Assembly (NCBI RefSeq): GCF_018130165.1
Contig: NZ_JAFCLZ010000008.1
Coordinates: 62,001-126,000, forward strand
Reading direction: 5' to 3'
Source of the DNA: Bradyrhizobium sp. JYMT SZCCT0180
GTDB taxonomy: Bacteria > Pseudomonadota > Alphaproteobacteria > Rhizobiales > Xanthobacteraceae
Length of the DNA stretch: 64,000 bases
Shown here piece after piece: positions 54,003 to 62,905 of the stretch. Within the stretch, counting starts at the first letter, position 1. Every line of letters starts with the position of its first letter. The translations under genes were made by a program, and so were the position numbers. The notes under the pieces are model-generated. The model was not told the origin of the DNA. It did no database searches and saw only the letters and a program-made list of their open reading frames with translations.

Positions 54003-54106
54003 AGCAAACCTGAAGGGAGGCTGTTCTGGCTACCTGCTATTCCTATCGTCAATTCTGTTCGCTTGGGCTTCTTCCACCGCGCACCCCGGCAAGGCCGGAC
54101 CCGCAG

Positions 54107-54505
54107 GTGCCGCGCGACCGCGCATTGGGACCGTGCGCGCATGGTAAAATCGGAGCGTTCTATTTCTATGCAGAGGGATCGCGCGACGATCCCGCCTTCG
54201 GCTTTTGCGACATCGAGGTTTCGATCCAGGCGGTAGCGACCGGGAAGGTGCGGCTCGAACTCTATTGCATCGCCGACGGCTACCAGACCGCACGCGGTGT
54301 CGGCGCCAGGCATCCGCTCAAGATCGCGGTGATGGCAAAGGACCGGGTGGTGGCTGTGGCGGCCTGGTATTTCGCCGACGTGATATGCGGCCACGCCGAT
54401 CCCATGAACTTCGCAACCGATCTTGATATCGCGGATGAATTGTTCGCACAGATCGACCGGATTGAACTGCAGGAGACCAAAGGCGAATCCAGAGCGTGCG
54501 AGTAG
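54107..54505 (+). CDS. Hypothetical protein
   Basis: I do not recognise this protein. The 132-codon frame has the strong GC third-position bias of its neighbours (for example GAC GGC TAC CAG ACC GCA CGC), which supports real coding. It has Cys-rich pieces (CAHGKIGAFYFYAEGS, GFCDIEV, ELYCIADGY) and no signal peptide or membrane segment. The GTG at 54107 has no ribosome binding site. AGGGAGG at 54014-54020 is followed by an in-frame CTG at 54026, so translation may begin there with 27 more residues. It follows the decarboxylase on the same strand and may belong to that transcript. Confidence 0.5.
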   Translation: MPRDRALGPCAHGKIGAFYFYAEGSRDDPAFGFCDIEVSIQAVATGKVRLELYCIADGYQTARGVGARHPLKIAVMAKDRVVAVAAWYFADVICGHADPMNFATDLDIADELFAQIDRIELQETKGESRACE

Positions 54506-54592
54506 CAGGGTAGGCCGTGCTGATGCGCGTCGACGCCGCTACCTACGGGCCCGCGATCAAGAAACCGGCTGACTTGCTTGTAAGCCGGAAAT

Positions 54593-54610
54593 TAGTATGC
54601 TAGTGTACCA
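54593..54610. promoter_or_regulatory. Operator-like site K
   Basis: TAGTAT-GCTAGT-GTACCA; the reverse strand reads TGGTACACTAGC. A possible promoter, TTGCTT (54574-54579), 16 bases, TATGCT (54596-54601), has its -10 element within the site. It lies 44 bp before the binding-protein gene and is 24 kb from the nearest other copy. Confidence 0.6.
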
Positions 54611-54653
54611 ATAGATTGAGATCCGTTCAAGCGGGCTAAACGGGGAGGGAAGC

Positions 54654-55871
54654 ATGATCCGGAAATTTGGATGGACGGCCGCGGTTGCCGTGATGGCCGT
54701 GGCAACGATCGGTGATCTGTCGGCCGCCGAGAAGAAATACGGGCCCGGCGTCACCGATACCGAGATCAAGCTCGGCCAGACCGTACCCTATAGCGGGCCG
54801 GCGTCGGCGTTCTCCAGCTACGGCCGGGTGATGACCGGCTATTTCAAGATGGTCAACGAGGCCGGCGGCATCAACGGCCGCAAGATCAACATGATCTCGC
54901 TCGACAACGCCTTCAGTCCGCCGAAGGCGATCGAACAGACCCGAAAACTGGTCGAGAATGACGAGGTGCTGGCCGATGTCGGAACCGTCGGCACGACGCC
55001 GAATGTCGCGATCCAGAAGTATCTGAACGGTGCCAAGGTGCCGCATATCTTCGTGTCTGCCGGCGGCCGGCGTTTCGCCGACCCGCAGAACTTCCCCTGG
55101 ACCGTGCCGATGTATCCCGGCTTCGAGATGGAGGGGAAAACGTTCGGGCAGTACATCCTCAAGCACAAGCCGGCCGCCAAGATCGGCGTGCTGTATCAGA
55201 ACGATGATTACGGCAAGGACTTTCTGGTCGGCCTGAAGGCTGCGCTCGGCGACAAGGTCAAGATCGTTGCCGAAGTGACCTATGAAATAACCGAGCCGAC
55301 CATCGACTCCCAGATCGTTCGCCTGAAGGATTCCGGCGCCGACACGTTGCTGTACTTCTCGACGCCGAAATTCACCGCGCAGGGCCTGCGCAAGGTAAAG
55401 GAGACCGGCTGGACGCCGCTGCAGTTCCTTGCGAGCCCAACCAATTCGGTCAAGACCGTGCTGGAGCCGGCCGGATTCGACAACGCACAAGGCATCATCA
55501 CGACGCAATTCACCAAGCAGGCTGGCGATCCGGCCTGGGCCGATGATGCCGAGGTGAAGGAGTATGTGGAGTTCATGAAGAAGTGGGTGCCGAACGACAA
55601 TCCCGGCGATTTCGTCGCCCTGTCGGGCTATGTCAACGTGCAGGGCATCGTCCTGGCGATTACGAAGTGCGGAGACGACCTGACGCGGGAAAATCTCCTG
55701 AAACAGGCGACCAGCATGAAGGGCACGCGCCTCAAGATGATGCTGCCCGGAATTCAGCTCAACACCACGCCGCAGGACTACGCACCCTATGAGTCGCTGC
55801 GCATGGCGAAATTCGAAGGTTCGTCCTGGAAATTGATCGATGAGGTCGGAACGTCGGCGTCGGCGAAATGA
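54654..55871 (+). CDS. ABC transporter substrate-binding protein (Peripla_BP_6/LivK type)
   Basis: Periplasmic binding protein of 405 aa with a signal peptide (~1-24, ending LSAA) and the type-I binding fold: GVTDTEIKLGQTVPYSGPASAFSSYG, NEAGGINGRKI and VLYQNDDYGKDFLVGLK. This group often binds aromatic or alicyclic carboxylates. The ATG follows GGGAGGGAAGC. It has no permease or ATPase genes beside it; having site K upstream suggests that it is an alternative receptor for the transporter at 24698-27987, a common arrangement. Confidence 0.92.
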   Translation: MIRKFGWTAAVAVMAVATIGDLSAAEKKYGPGVTDTEIKLGQTVPYSGPASAFSSYGRVMTGYFKMVNEAGGINGRKINMISLDNAFSPPKAIEQTRKLVENDEVLADVGTVGTTPNVAIQKYLNGAKVPHIFVSAGGRRFADPQNFPWTVPMYPGFEMEGKTFGQYILKHKPAAKIGVLYQNDDYGKDFLVGLKAALGDKVKIVAEVTYEITEPTIDSQIVRLKDSGADTLLYFSTPKFTAQGLRKVKETGWTPLQFLASPTNSVKTVLEPAGFDNAQGIITTQFTKQAGDPAWADDAEVKEYVEFMKKWVPNDNPGDFVALSGYVNVQGIVLAITKCGDDLTRENLLKQATSMKGTRLKMMLPGIQLNTTPQDYAPYESLRMAKFEGSSWKLIDEVGTSASAK

Positions 55872-55998
55872 TTACGTCCGGTGGATCAGTCGGTTAGATC
55901 GCACTTCAAGATCTGAAGGTGACCAGTTCGGTCTGTGAAGATGATGACCATAAGTCCTCAGCTTCAAAGATTGTGAATTGCCGAATGCGCGCACATCG

Positions 55999-58320
55999 TC
56001 AGTTCCGGTCTAACCATGTCACGACCTGCTGGGGTGAGATCGGATGAAGCGCAATAAATGGCCCGTTCGGTCCGAGAGCATCCTCCACGGCTGATATCAC
56101 GCAGGCGGCGGCCGGAATGGTGCCGCCTTCGCCCGCGCCCTTGACGCCGATCGGGTTTCGCGGAGAAGGCGTTTCCATGTGGTGGATTTCGATCCTCGGC
56201 ATTTCCGACGCCATCGGCAGTAAGTAGTCGCCGTAGGTGGTCGTCAGCGGCTGTCCTTCCTCGTCATGGATCATGCGCTCGAACAGCGCGTTGCCAATGC
56301 CGTGCACCACGCCGCCGCGGATCTGGCCGTCGACAATCATTGGATTGATCATCCTGCCGCAATCGTGGACCACCACGTAGCGAACGACCCTGATATCTCC
56401 GGTGTCAGGGTCGACTTCGACCTCGCAGGCGTTTGCGCCGTAGGCAAATGTCAGGGCATTGGAATTGAAATAGGCCGTCGCAGCGAGGTCCGGCTCCATG
56501 TCGCCTGGCATCGGCATTCCTGTATTTCCGGACAGCGTGCGAGCAATCTCGGACAGTTTGATTTTCATGTCCGGGATGCCCTTCACATGCACTGCGCCGC
56601 CGGCTAGCTCCAGGTCGTGTTCGTCCACTTCAAGCTGATGGGATGCGAAGGCGATGGCCTTGGCGCGCACCTTGTGCGCGGCAAGTTGCACCGAAGAGCC
56701 CGCGGTGACAGCAATGCGGCTGGCGATGGTCGAGATGCCGAGTGGGAACTTCGCGGTATCGGCGGTTTCAATCGTTACGTCTTCGAGCTCAACGCCGAGC
56801 ACGTCCGCGGCAATCTGCGCAAAAGCCGTGCGATGGCCCTGGCCCTGGCTGGATGCACCGGAGGCGATGACAACCTTGCCGGCCGGCGTGACGCGAACGG
56901 ATGCCCCTTCGAACGGCCCTAGCCCGGTGTCTTCGACGCAGGATGCGATACCCAGCCCGCGCAGCTTGCCCCGCTGTTTGGCTTCGTTGCGTCGCGCCGG
57001 GAAATTCGCCGCGTCGATCTCGTCGAGAACGAGATTCAGTGCGCCGACATAATCGCCGCTATCATAGGAGATCGGCGACCCGTCGCGTGCCTTCATGCCG
57101 GTGCTGTAGGGCATCTGGTCGGCACGAACGAAACTGCGGCGCCGAACCTCCTGCCGGTCGATGCCGAGGTGCCGCGCGATCCGGTCGGCGAGGCGCTCAA
57201 GCAGGAATGCGACGTTGGGCCGGCAAGCCCCACGTACCGGCGAGGTCGGCACCAGGTTGGTGAGGACGACGTCGAGCGACAGATCGAGGGCCTCGAGGGC
57301 ATAGGGGCCGGGAAAGCTGGCGAGGGCGGTGGCCGGCAAAATCAGTCCATAGGGCGCGTAGGCGCCATTGTCGTGGATACATCGCCCGCGGATTGCGTGC
57401 ATACGTCCGTCATTGTCGAACGCGACGTCGAGTGTCCAGGTCTGACCGCGTTGTTGGGTCGTGGCGACAAAATGCTCCTGGCGATCCTCGATCCATTTCA
57501 CGGGGCGGCGGCACTTGATGACGGCGAGGGCGACAGCGAACTCCTCGGCATAGACGTTGGCCTTCGGCCCGAATCCGCCGCCAACATCGGGCGTCATGAC
57601 ACGAATGTCATTCTCGTCGCGCTTCAAATAGCCAGCGAGATGCCGCCGGACCATGTAGGGCGATTGCGAGGAGGTCGAGATGGTCAACGCACCGGTCAGC
57701 AGGTCGATATGCGCGACCACTCCGCGGCATTCCATCGAATGACAGCCGCCGCGATGAATGTCGAAATGCTCGGTCAGCACATGATCTGCTTTGGCGAACA
57801 CCGCAGCGGTGTCGCCGAAGCCGGCCTTCATCGTAGCCGCGATATTGCTCGTGTGCTGCGAGTGCGCCCTGGGCGAGTTGGCGTCGCAGGCGAGGGTGGC
57901 ATCCGAGACCGCCGGCAGGTACTCGATATCGAGCACTACTGCGGCAGCAGCGTCCTCGGCCTTGGCGCGGCTATCGGCAAGAACGATGGCGATGGCTTCG
58001 CCGACATGGCGAACTTCCGTATTGGCCAGGGGATGATAGGTGATCGGCGTCTTCAGCAGCGGATGTGGCGCCATTGGCGGCATCGGGCCGTGTGCAATGT
58101 CTTCGAAATCGGCCATGGTGTAGATCGCGGCCACGCCCGGCATCGCGAGAGCGTCGCTGGTATCGATGCTGCGGATCCTGCCATGGGCAAAACTCGCCCG
58201 CACAAAGGCGGCATGCAGCATCCCGGGCAGTTCGATATCGTCCACATATTGGCCCTTGCCGGCCAGCAGGCGTGCATCTTCCAGGCGCGTAACAGCGGCT
58301 CCAAAGTAGCGTGCGCTCAT
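55999..58320 (-). CDS. Molybdenum hydroxylase large subunit (xanthine dehydrogenase/CoxL family)
   Basis: Molybdopterin-binding subunit of 773 aa; hydroxylates a heteroaromatic ring or aldehyde using water. Order of features: RLEDARLLAGKGQYVDDI, the Mo-pterin loops TPDVGGGFGPKANVYAEE and GASSQGQGHRTAFAQIAADVLG, and near the C-terminus GVKGAGEGGTIPAAAC with the catalytic Glu. The active-site loop RGACRPNVAF differs from the AYRCSFR of copper-Mo CO dehydrogenase, so it is not a CO dehydrogenase. It overlaps the FeS-subunit gene by ATGA and is last in the operon. The substrate is unknown. Confidence 0.93.
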   Translation of the reverse strand: MSARYFGAAVTRLEDARLLAGKGQYVDDIELPGMLHAAFVRASFAHGRIRSIDTSDALAMPGVAAIYTMADFEDIAHGPMPPMAPHPLLKTPITYHPLANTEVRHVGEAIAIVLADSRAKAEDAAAAVVLDIEYLPAVSDATLACDANSPRAHSQHTSNIAATMKAGFGDTAAVFAKADHVLTEHFDIHRGGCHSMECRGVVAHIDLLTGALTISTSSQSPYMVRRHLAGYLKRDENDIRVMTPDVGGGFGPKANVYAEEFAVALAVIKCRRPVKWIEDRQEHFVATTQQRGQTWTLDVAFDNDGRMHAIRGRCIHDNGAYAPYGLILPATALASFPGPYALEALDLSLDVVLTNLVPTSPVRGACRPNVAFLLERLADRIARHLGIDRQEVRRRSFVRADQMPYSTGMKARDGSPISYDSGDYVGALNLVLDEIDAANFPARRNEAKQRGKLRGLGIASCVEDTGLGPFEGASVRVTPAGKVVIASGASSQGQGHRTAFAQIAADVLGVELEDVTIETADTAKFPLGISTIASRIAVTAGSSVQLAAHKVRAKAIAFASHQLEVDEHDLELAGGAVHVKGIPDMKIKLSEIARTLSGNTGMPMPGDMEPDLAATAYFNSNALTFAYGANACEVEVDPDTGDIRVVRYVVVHDCGRMINPMIVDGQIRGGVVHGIGNALFERMIHDEEGQPLTTTYGDYLLPMASEMPRIEIHHMETPSPRNPIGVKGAGEGGTIPAAACVISAVEDALGPNGPFIALHPISPQQVVTWLDRN

Positions 58321-58796
58321 GTCCGGTCCGCCCTGGTTGCCGCGACGTCCAGCGCCGCCTGCACGATGCCCTCATAGCCGGTACAGCGGCAGATGTTGCC
58401 CGAGATCGCGATCCTGACGTCCCTCTCTGTCGGCATGGGCGTGGAGCGCAAGTAGGCTTCGAGTGTCATCAGCATCCCCGGCGTACAGAAGCCGCACTGC
58501 AGGCCATGATTGGTTACGAAGGCCTGCTGGAGTGTCGATAACGAATCAGGATTGCCAAGGCCCTCGACCGTTTCCACAACGCTGCCTTCGATCTGAACCG
58601 CCAGCATGAGGCAGGAGCGCACCGGCGCGCCATCCACGATCACGGTGCATGCGCCGCAGACGCCGTGCTCACAGCCAAGATGTGTGCCGGTCAGCCCGAG
58701 TGAGTGCCGGAGGAAATCGCCAAGATGCGTGCGAGGGTCGACTTTGGCCTCACGCTGCTCACCATTGAGTGTGAATGAGACAGATCGTTCTGTCAT
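58317..58796 (-). CDS. Molybdenum hydroxylase [2Fe-2S] subunit
   Basis: Electron-transfer subunit of 159 aa with two [2Fe-2S] clusters: the plant-ferredoxin-type GCEHGVCGACTV...CLM (~41-62) and the all-helical QCGFCTPGM...NICRCTGY pair. The ATG at 58796 overlaps the FAD-subunit stop by four bases, which fixes the start over an upstream in-frame ATG. The three subunits form one complex in the cytoplasm. Confidence 0.94.
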   Translation of the reverse strand: MTERSVSFTLNGEQREAKVDPRTHLGDFLRHSLGLTGTHLGCEHGVCGACTVIVDGAPVRSCLMLAVQIEGSVVETVEGLGNPDSLSTLQQAFVTNHGLQCGFCTPGMLMTLEAYLRSTPMPTERDVRIAISGNICRCTGYEGIVQAALDVAATRADRT

Positions 58797-59662
58797 GATT
58801 GCCGCTCCAACGTGGCGCATGCCTCTTTCAAAGCTCGACCGATGAGCACGCCGGCGAGATGGCGCCGGTAACCTGCCGTCACGTGGGCATCTTCCATTGC
58901 TTCAAGTGAGCGGGCTGCTTCTATGACGGGCTCGATGTCGAGATTGTCGACGTGCTGGCCGAGTAGCGCGCCTTCGGCCTCGGTCAATCGCCGCGGCGAC
59001 GACTCGACACCGAATGACAGAAGCGCCGCCCGCGTAATCCGGCCGTCCCGGTCGCCCTCGAGGAGGGCAATACCTCCAGCAACGGCGAAGTCGCCATGCC
59101 GCCGCGCATATTCCGCGAAGCCGTAACCATGGCCATTGGCCCATGGCTTGAAGCGGAGCGCTTCGAGATATTCCTGCTCGCCAAGAGCGGACTGCAACAA
59201 GCCTTCAAACCAGGCGCTTGCGGGAATGACATGGCGGCCGTTCGGCCCCGAGACGATGAATTCGGCGTCAAAGGCGGCGCTGACGGCGGGCTGCTCGGCT
59301 GAGGGATCGAGATGGCAGCAGCTTCCGCCTATCGTGCCGCGCGCGCGCGTCTGGATATGGCCGACATGCTCGAGGGCGCGCGCCAGCAGCGGTAGCCGGG
59401 ATCGAACGGTCTCCGACGACAGCACGTCGGTCTGGCGGGTCATTGCGCCGATCTCGATACCAGCAGCCGTTTCTCTAATTCCTGCGAGCTCGGGAATGCG
59501 GTTGATGTCGATCAGGTGATCGGGGGCGATGACCCGCAAATTCATCATCGGCATCAATGATTGTCCGCCTGCAAGAATCTTGGCGTTGTCCAGACGGGTC
59601 AGCAGCGCGCCGAGCTCTTCGCGCGTTTGCGGACGGTGATATTGAAAGGGCGATGCTTTCAT
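58793..59662 (-). CDS. Molybdenum hydroxylase FAD-binding subunit (CoxM type)
   Basis: FAD subunit of 289 aa passing electrons from the FeS subunit to NAD+ or another acceptor. The FAD motifs AGGQSLMPMMNLR (~32-44) and ARGTIGGSCCHLDPSAEQPA (~108-127) match the family (usually TIGGNxAHADP). The ATG at 59662 precedes the standard N-terminus KASPFQYHRPQT; a longer frame overlaps the hydrolase gene. It lies 5 bp after the alpha/beta-fold protein. Confidence 0.92.
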   Translation of the reverse strand: MKASPFQYHRPQTREELGALLTRLDNAKILAGGQSLMPMMNLRVIAPDHLIDINRIPELAGIRETAAGIEIGAMTRQTDVLSSETVRSRLPLLARALEHVGHIQTRARGTIGGSCCHLDPSAEQPAVSAAFDAEFIVSGPNGRHVIPASAWFEGLLQSALGEQEYLEALRFKPWANGHGYGFAEYARRHGDFAVAGGIALLEGDRDGRITRAALLSFGVESSPRRLTEAEGALLGQHVDNLDIEPVIEAARSLEAMEDAHVTAGYRRHLAGVLIGRALKEACATLERQS

Positions 59663-59667
59663 CGGGT

Positions 59668-60447
59668 TTACTTCAGGTCGAGGAACTGCGCGACAGCTTT
59701 GATGAATGCTTCGGGGGCCTGTGCCATCGGCGCATGGCCGCATCCCGGCATTTCGATGAGTTCGGCCCTTGGCAGTGCCTTTGCCAGCGTGCGCGCCATT
59801 TCAGGCGGTGTTGCGGCGTCCAACTCGCCCACCACCACCAGTGTCGGGTTTCGTATCTTCCCGATCTCGGCGGTAAGATCGAGCGCCGCCAGCGCGTGGC
59901 ACGCTTCGGCGAAAAATTCCGGATTGGTCTTGACCAGTGCGTTACGGCGCTCGGTCATGATGTCAGGATTGAGTGCGATGAAGTCTTCCGGAAACAGCCG
60001 CTTCAGGGCCACGTCGACGATCGCTTCCATGCCGCTTTGGCGCACCCGTTCAGCCATGGCATAGAACGACTGCTTGCCTTCCGGCGAGAAGCTGACGCCG
60101 GTGTCGGCCAGGACCAGCCGGTCGAACTTCGTGCCATGGCGGATAGCGAGCGTGCTGGCGATGAAGCCGCCGAAGCCGTTACCAAGCACGTCGGTCGCCT
60201 TGAGATCGAGTGCGTCAAACAGGTCGGCAATGCGATCCGCAATTCCCTCAATGGTGGAACCCGCTGACGACGAGCCGCCAAATCCCGGCAGGTCCGGGAC
60301 GATGACGCGTCGCTGCTTGGCAAGCGCCGGGACGATCTTGTCGAAAATTGCGCGATCGGCGAGCAGCGAGTGTAGCAGGATCAGCGGCTTGCCGGTGCCG
60401 GTTTCGGCGATGTCGAGCGTGCCGTCACGCAAGCGAAGGGATGTCAT
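59668..60447 (-). CDS. Alpha/beta-hydrolase fold protein with Ser-to-Gly at the nucleophile elbow
   Basis: Alpha/beta-hydrolase fold of 259 aa, similar in outline to 3-oxoadipate enol-lactonase: LILLHSLLADRAIF (oxyanion loop), VIVPDLPGFGGSS, then the elbow VLGNGFGGFIAS and a C-terminal GCGHAPMAQAPEAF with the catalytic His. The elbow normally reads GxSxG; here the nucleophile Ser is Gly, confirmed on the DNA (GGTAACGGCTTCGGC). It is therefore probably not a serine hydrolase. The ATG at 60447 follows GAGAGG. It sits between the transporter and molybdenum hydroxylase genes, suggesting that it acts on their shared substrate. Confidence 0.87.
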   Translation of the reverse strand: MTSLRLRDGTLDIAETGTGKPLILLHSLLADRAIFDKIVPALAKQRRVIVPDLPGFGGSSSAGSTIEGIADRIADLFDALDLKATDVLGNGFGGFIASTLAIRHGTKFDRLVLADTGVSFSPEGKQSFYAMAERVRQSGMEAIVDVALKRLFPEDFIALNPDIMTERRNALVKTNPEFFAEACHALAALDLTAEIGKIRNPTLVVVGELDAATPPEMARTLAKALPRAELIEMPGCGHAPMAQAPEAFIKAVAQFLDLK

Positions 60448-60457
60448 GGGTAACCTC

Positions 60458-61177
60458 TCAATAGACGCCGAGCAATTGCTCGACCAAACGATCGTTGGAG
60501 CGGAGCGAGTTCGCATCGCCCGCGTGTGCGACGTAGCCGGTGTTGAGCACCACGACCTCGTCGGCGATTTCGAGCGCCAGCTTGATATTCTGTTCGACCA
60601 GGATGATCGACAAACCGCTGTCGCGCAGTTGCTTGAGTACGGTCGCCACTTCGGCGACGATCTGGGGGGCGAGTCCCTCGGAAGGCTCGTCGAACAGGAT
60701 GAGGCGCGGATTGGTCATCAGGGCGCGACAGATGGCGAGCATCTGTTGTTCGCCGCCGGAAAGTGAGCCGGCGAGTTGCCGCCGTCGTTCGGATAACCGG
60801 GGAAAGGTCGCATAGACCTGCTCCAGCCCCCACCCGGGCCCTTGTTGGGAGAGCCCGCGGCGAGCCGCGACCGTCAGGTTTTCGTAGACCGTGAGCGAGG
60901 GGAAAATACGCCGGCCCTGCGGCACCAGGCCGACGCCGTTGAGCGAGATGCTTTCAGGTGACATGCCCGCGATAGACTGACCGAACAGCTCAACGCGAGC
61001 GGCCTTGACCTTGACCAGCCCCATTATCGCGCTGATGCAGGTGGTCTTGCCGGCACCGTTGCGACCGAGCAGTCCCAGGACTTGGCCCTTCTTCAGGTTG
61101 AAGGACAGGTTGTGCAGGACGTGGCTCTCGCCATAGAACGCGTTGAGCCCGCTGATTGCGAGCGCGTCAGTGTCCAA
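60458..61177 (-). CDS. livF: Branched-chain-type ABC transporter ATPase LivF
   Basis: ATPase subunit of 239 aa with Walker A GRNGAGKTT (~38-46), signature LSGGEQQML, Walker B LILFDEPSEGL and ILVEQN. The best start is the TTG at 61177 (MDTDALAISGL), 11 bases inside the end of livG, with AGGTG 6 bases upstream; the longer frame is inside livG. It belongs to the transporter-molybdenum hydroxylase operon. Confidence 0.9.
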   Translation of the reverse strand: MDTDALAISGLNAFYGESHVLHNLSFNLKKGQVLGLLGRNGAGKTTCISAIMGLVKVKAARVELFGQSIAGMSPESISLNGVGLVPQGRRIFPSLTVYENLTVAARRGLSQQGPGWGLEQVYATFPRLSERRRQLAGSLSGGEQQMLAICRALMTNPRLILFDEPSEGLAPQIVAEVATVLKQLRDSGLSIILVEQNIKLALEIADEVVVLNTGYVAHAGDANSLRSNDRLVEQLLGVY

Positions 61178-61910
61178 GATACACCTCCCGCGTTCGGGGA
61201 TCCGCGACCACGTCCGCGCGGCTTCCTTCCACGACCACCTGTCCATGCTGCATCACGGTGATCACGTCGGCGAAGGCGAGGGCGACGTCCATGTCGTGTT
61301 CGATCATTACAATGGTAACGTCGCGCGGAATGGATTGAAGGAGACGCTGAACGTCCTGGCGTTCGTCGGCAGAAAGTCCGGCCAATGGTTCGTCAAGCAG
61401 CAGGAGTTTTGGCTTTTGCGCGAGCGCCATCGCGATCTCGAGCCGTCGCCGTTCGCCATAACTCGTCTCCGCCACGGTTCGGTCCGCAACATGTTCGAGG
61501 CCGACCAGGGCAAGTGTCGCGCGTGCTTCCTCCCAGAGCGACGTCTGACGGCGCAGGTCGGACCATGGATTGAAGCGAATTTTGCGGAGGCCGACGAGAG
61601 AGATGACGACGTTGTGCAGCAACGTGTTCTTGGAGAACAACGTGATGATCTGGTAGGTCCTCGCCATACCGAGATGGGTTCGCTGGCTCGCAGACTTCCT
61701 GGTGACGTTCTGACCGAATATCCGGATCTCGCCCTGCGACGGCGGAAAATCACCCGCGATGAGATTGAAGAATGTCGTCTTGCCGGCGCCATTGGGGCCG
61801 AGCAGCAACCGCCGTTCTCCAACCGGAATGCGCATCGAGACATCGCGCACGGCTGGCAGTCCGCCAAAGTAGCGAAAGAGTCCGGCGACCTCCAGAACAG
61901 GTGTCGTCAT
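61167..61910 (-). CDS. livG: Branched-chain-type ABC transporter ATPase LivG
   Basis: ATPase subunit of 247 aa with Walker A GPNGAGKTT, LivG-type ARTYQIITLF, signature SYGERRRLEIAMAL, Walker B LLLLDEPLAGLS and MIEHDMDVAL. The ATG at 61910 overlaps the livM stop by four bases; the longer open frame is inside livM. Confidence 0.92.
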   Translation of the reverse strand: MTTPVLEVAGLFRYFGGLPAVRDVSMRIPVGERRLLLGPNGAGKTTFFNLIAGDFPPSQGEIRIFGQNVTRKSASQRTHLGMARTYQIITLFSKNTLLHNVVISLVGLRKIRFNPWSDLRRQTSLWEEARATLALVGLEHVADRTVAETSYGERRRLEIAMALAQKPKLLLLDEPLAGLSADERQDVQRLLQSIPRDVTIVMIEHDMDVALAFADVITVMQHGQVVVEGSRADVVADPRTREVYLGH

Positions 61911-62905
61911 CGAGCGGGCCCCTTGGCAACAGAGGGCGCGTCGGCAGGCTTGTCGGCGGGCGGCCGGTTCCTCAAAGCGCGGACCCAACGTGTAAGACCG
62001 GGCACCAGGCCTTCGGGCATGAACAGGACAATCGCGACAAAAATGACGCCAAGCAGGATCAGCCAGCGCGTGATGTAGGCGCTGACGATATTTTTGAGAA
62101 TGACGACGAGTGCCGCGCCGACGACCGGCCCGAGCAGCGTGCCGGTGCCGCCGGCGATCACCATCAGAAGGGCTTCGGCCGACGTCGTAAGATGCAGTGT
62201 CTGGGGGCTGACGAACTGGTGGTAATAGGCATAGAGCAGGCCGGCGACTGCGCCCCAGAAACCTGCGAACACGAAGCTCAGCCACTGAATCAGCCATACT
62301 TCGTAACCGAGCGCCCGCATGCGCCGCGGCTGATCACGGGTACCTTGCAGGCTCTGCCCGAGTCCGGACTGAACGAAGCGTGCGATGCACCACAGCGCTA
62401 TGCCGAGGAAGGCGAGAACAAAATAGTAGAAGATGGCGGGGTCCATCAAATTGAGGCCAAACGGGTGCGGCCGCTTGAGTCCGCCCAACCCGTTGTCACC
62501 GCCGGTCAGGCTGGCCCATCGATAGGCAACGCCCCACAGGATCTGGCCAAGCGCCAGCGTAATCATCAGAAACCCAAGACCTGACGCGCGCAGGGCCAGA
62601 AAGCCGAACAGCATCGCCAGCACTGTCGTCGCTCCGATGGCGATCAGTGCTCCCGCAAGATGCCCGAAGCCCGCATGCGCGGTGAGGTATATCGACAGAT
62701 AGGCGGCTACACCGAGATAGGCCGCGTGACCCAGCGAGGTCATGCCGCCGAACCCGATCAGCAGATTGAGGCTGAGGGCGAGAATTGCCGCGATCACGAT
62801 CTGGCTTGCGATGTTGACGTAGTAATCCGACGTGACCAGCCACGGCAATGCCAACAGCGCGGCGACTGCAACAAGCCACGAGATCATGCTGGATGGGACA
62901 CGCAT
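61907..62905 (-). CDS. livM: Branched-chain-type ABC transporter permease LivM
   Basis: Membrane permease of 332 aa with about ten hydrophobic helices. NLLIGFGGMTSLGHAAYLGVAAYLS (~47-71), RDQPRRMRALGYEVW (EAA-like loop) and VIAGGTGTLLGPVVGA are family marks. The C-terminus is a short Pro/Ala tail. Start and preceding livH stop share one base (TGATG). Confidence 0.93.
   Translation of the reverse strand: MRVPSSMISWLVAVAALLALPWLVTSDYYVNIASQIVIAAILALSLNLLIGFGGMTSLGHAAYLGVAAYLSIYLTAHAGFGHLAGALIAIGATTVLAMLFGFLALRASGLGFLMITLALGQILWGVAYRWASLTGGDNGLGGLKRPHPFGLNLMDPAIFYYFVLAFLGIALWCIARFVQSGLGQSLQGTRDQPRRMRALGYEVWLIQWLSFVFAGFWGAVAGLLYAYYHQFVSPQTLHLTTSAEALLMVIAGGTGTLLGPVVGAALVVILKNIVSAYITRWLILLGVIFVAIVLFMPEGLVPGLTRWVRALRNRPPADKPADAPSVAKGPAR

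Noticed and set aside
54003..54394. Minus-strand frame opposite the hypothetical gene (53876-54394)
   Set aside because: Codon third-position bias favours the plus strand, and most of the minus frame overlaps the decarboxylase gene.
55904..55918. CTTCA-AGATC-TGAAG hairpin after the binding-protein gene as terminator
   Set aside because: The stem is only five base pairs and has no T-run, which is too weak to call.
55999..58320. Aerobic CO dehydrogenase large subunit
   Set aside because: The copper-molybdenum active-site loop AYRCSFR is absent (RGACRPNVAF here), so CO oxidation is not supported.
57169..58377. 402-codon plus-strand frame opposite the molybdenum hydroxylase large subunit
   Set aside because: Shadow; the minus-strand protein has all molybdopterin motifs and ATGA coupling.
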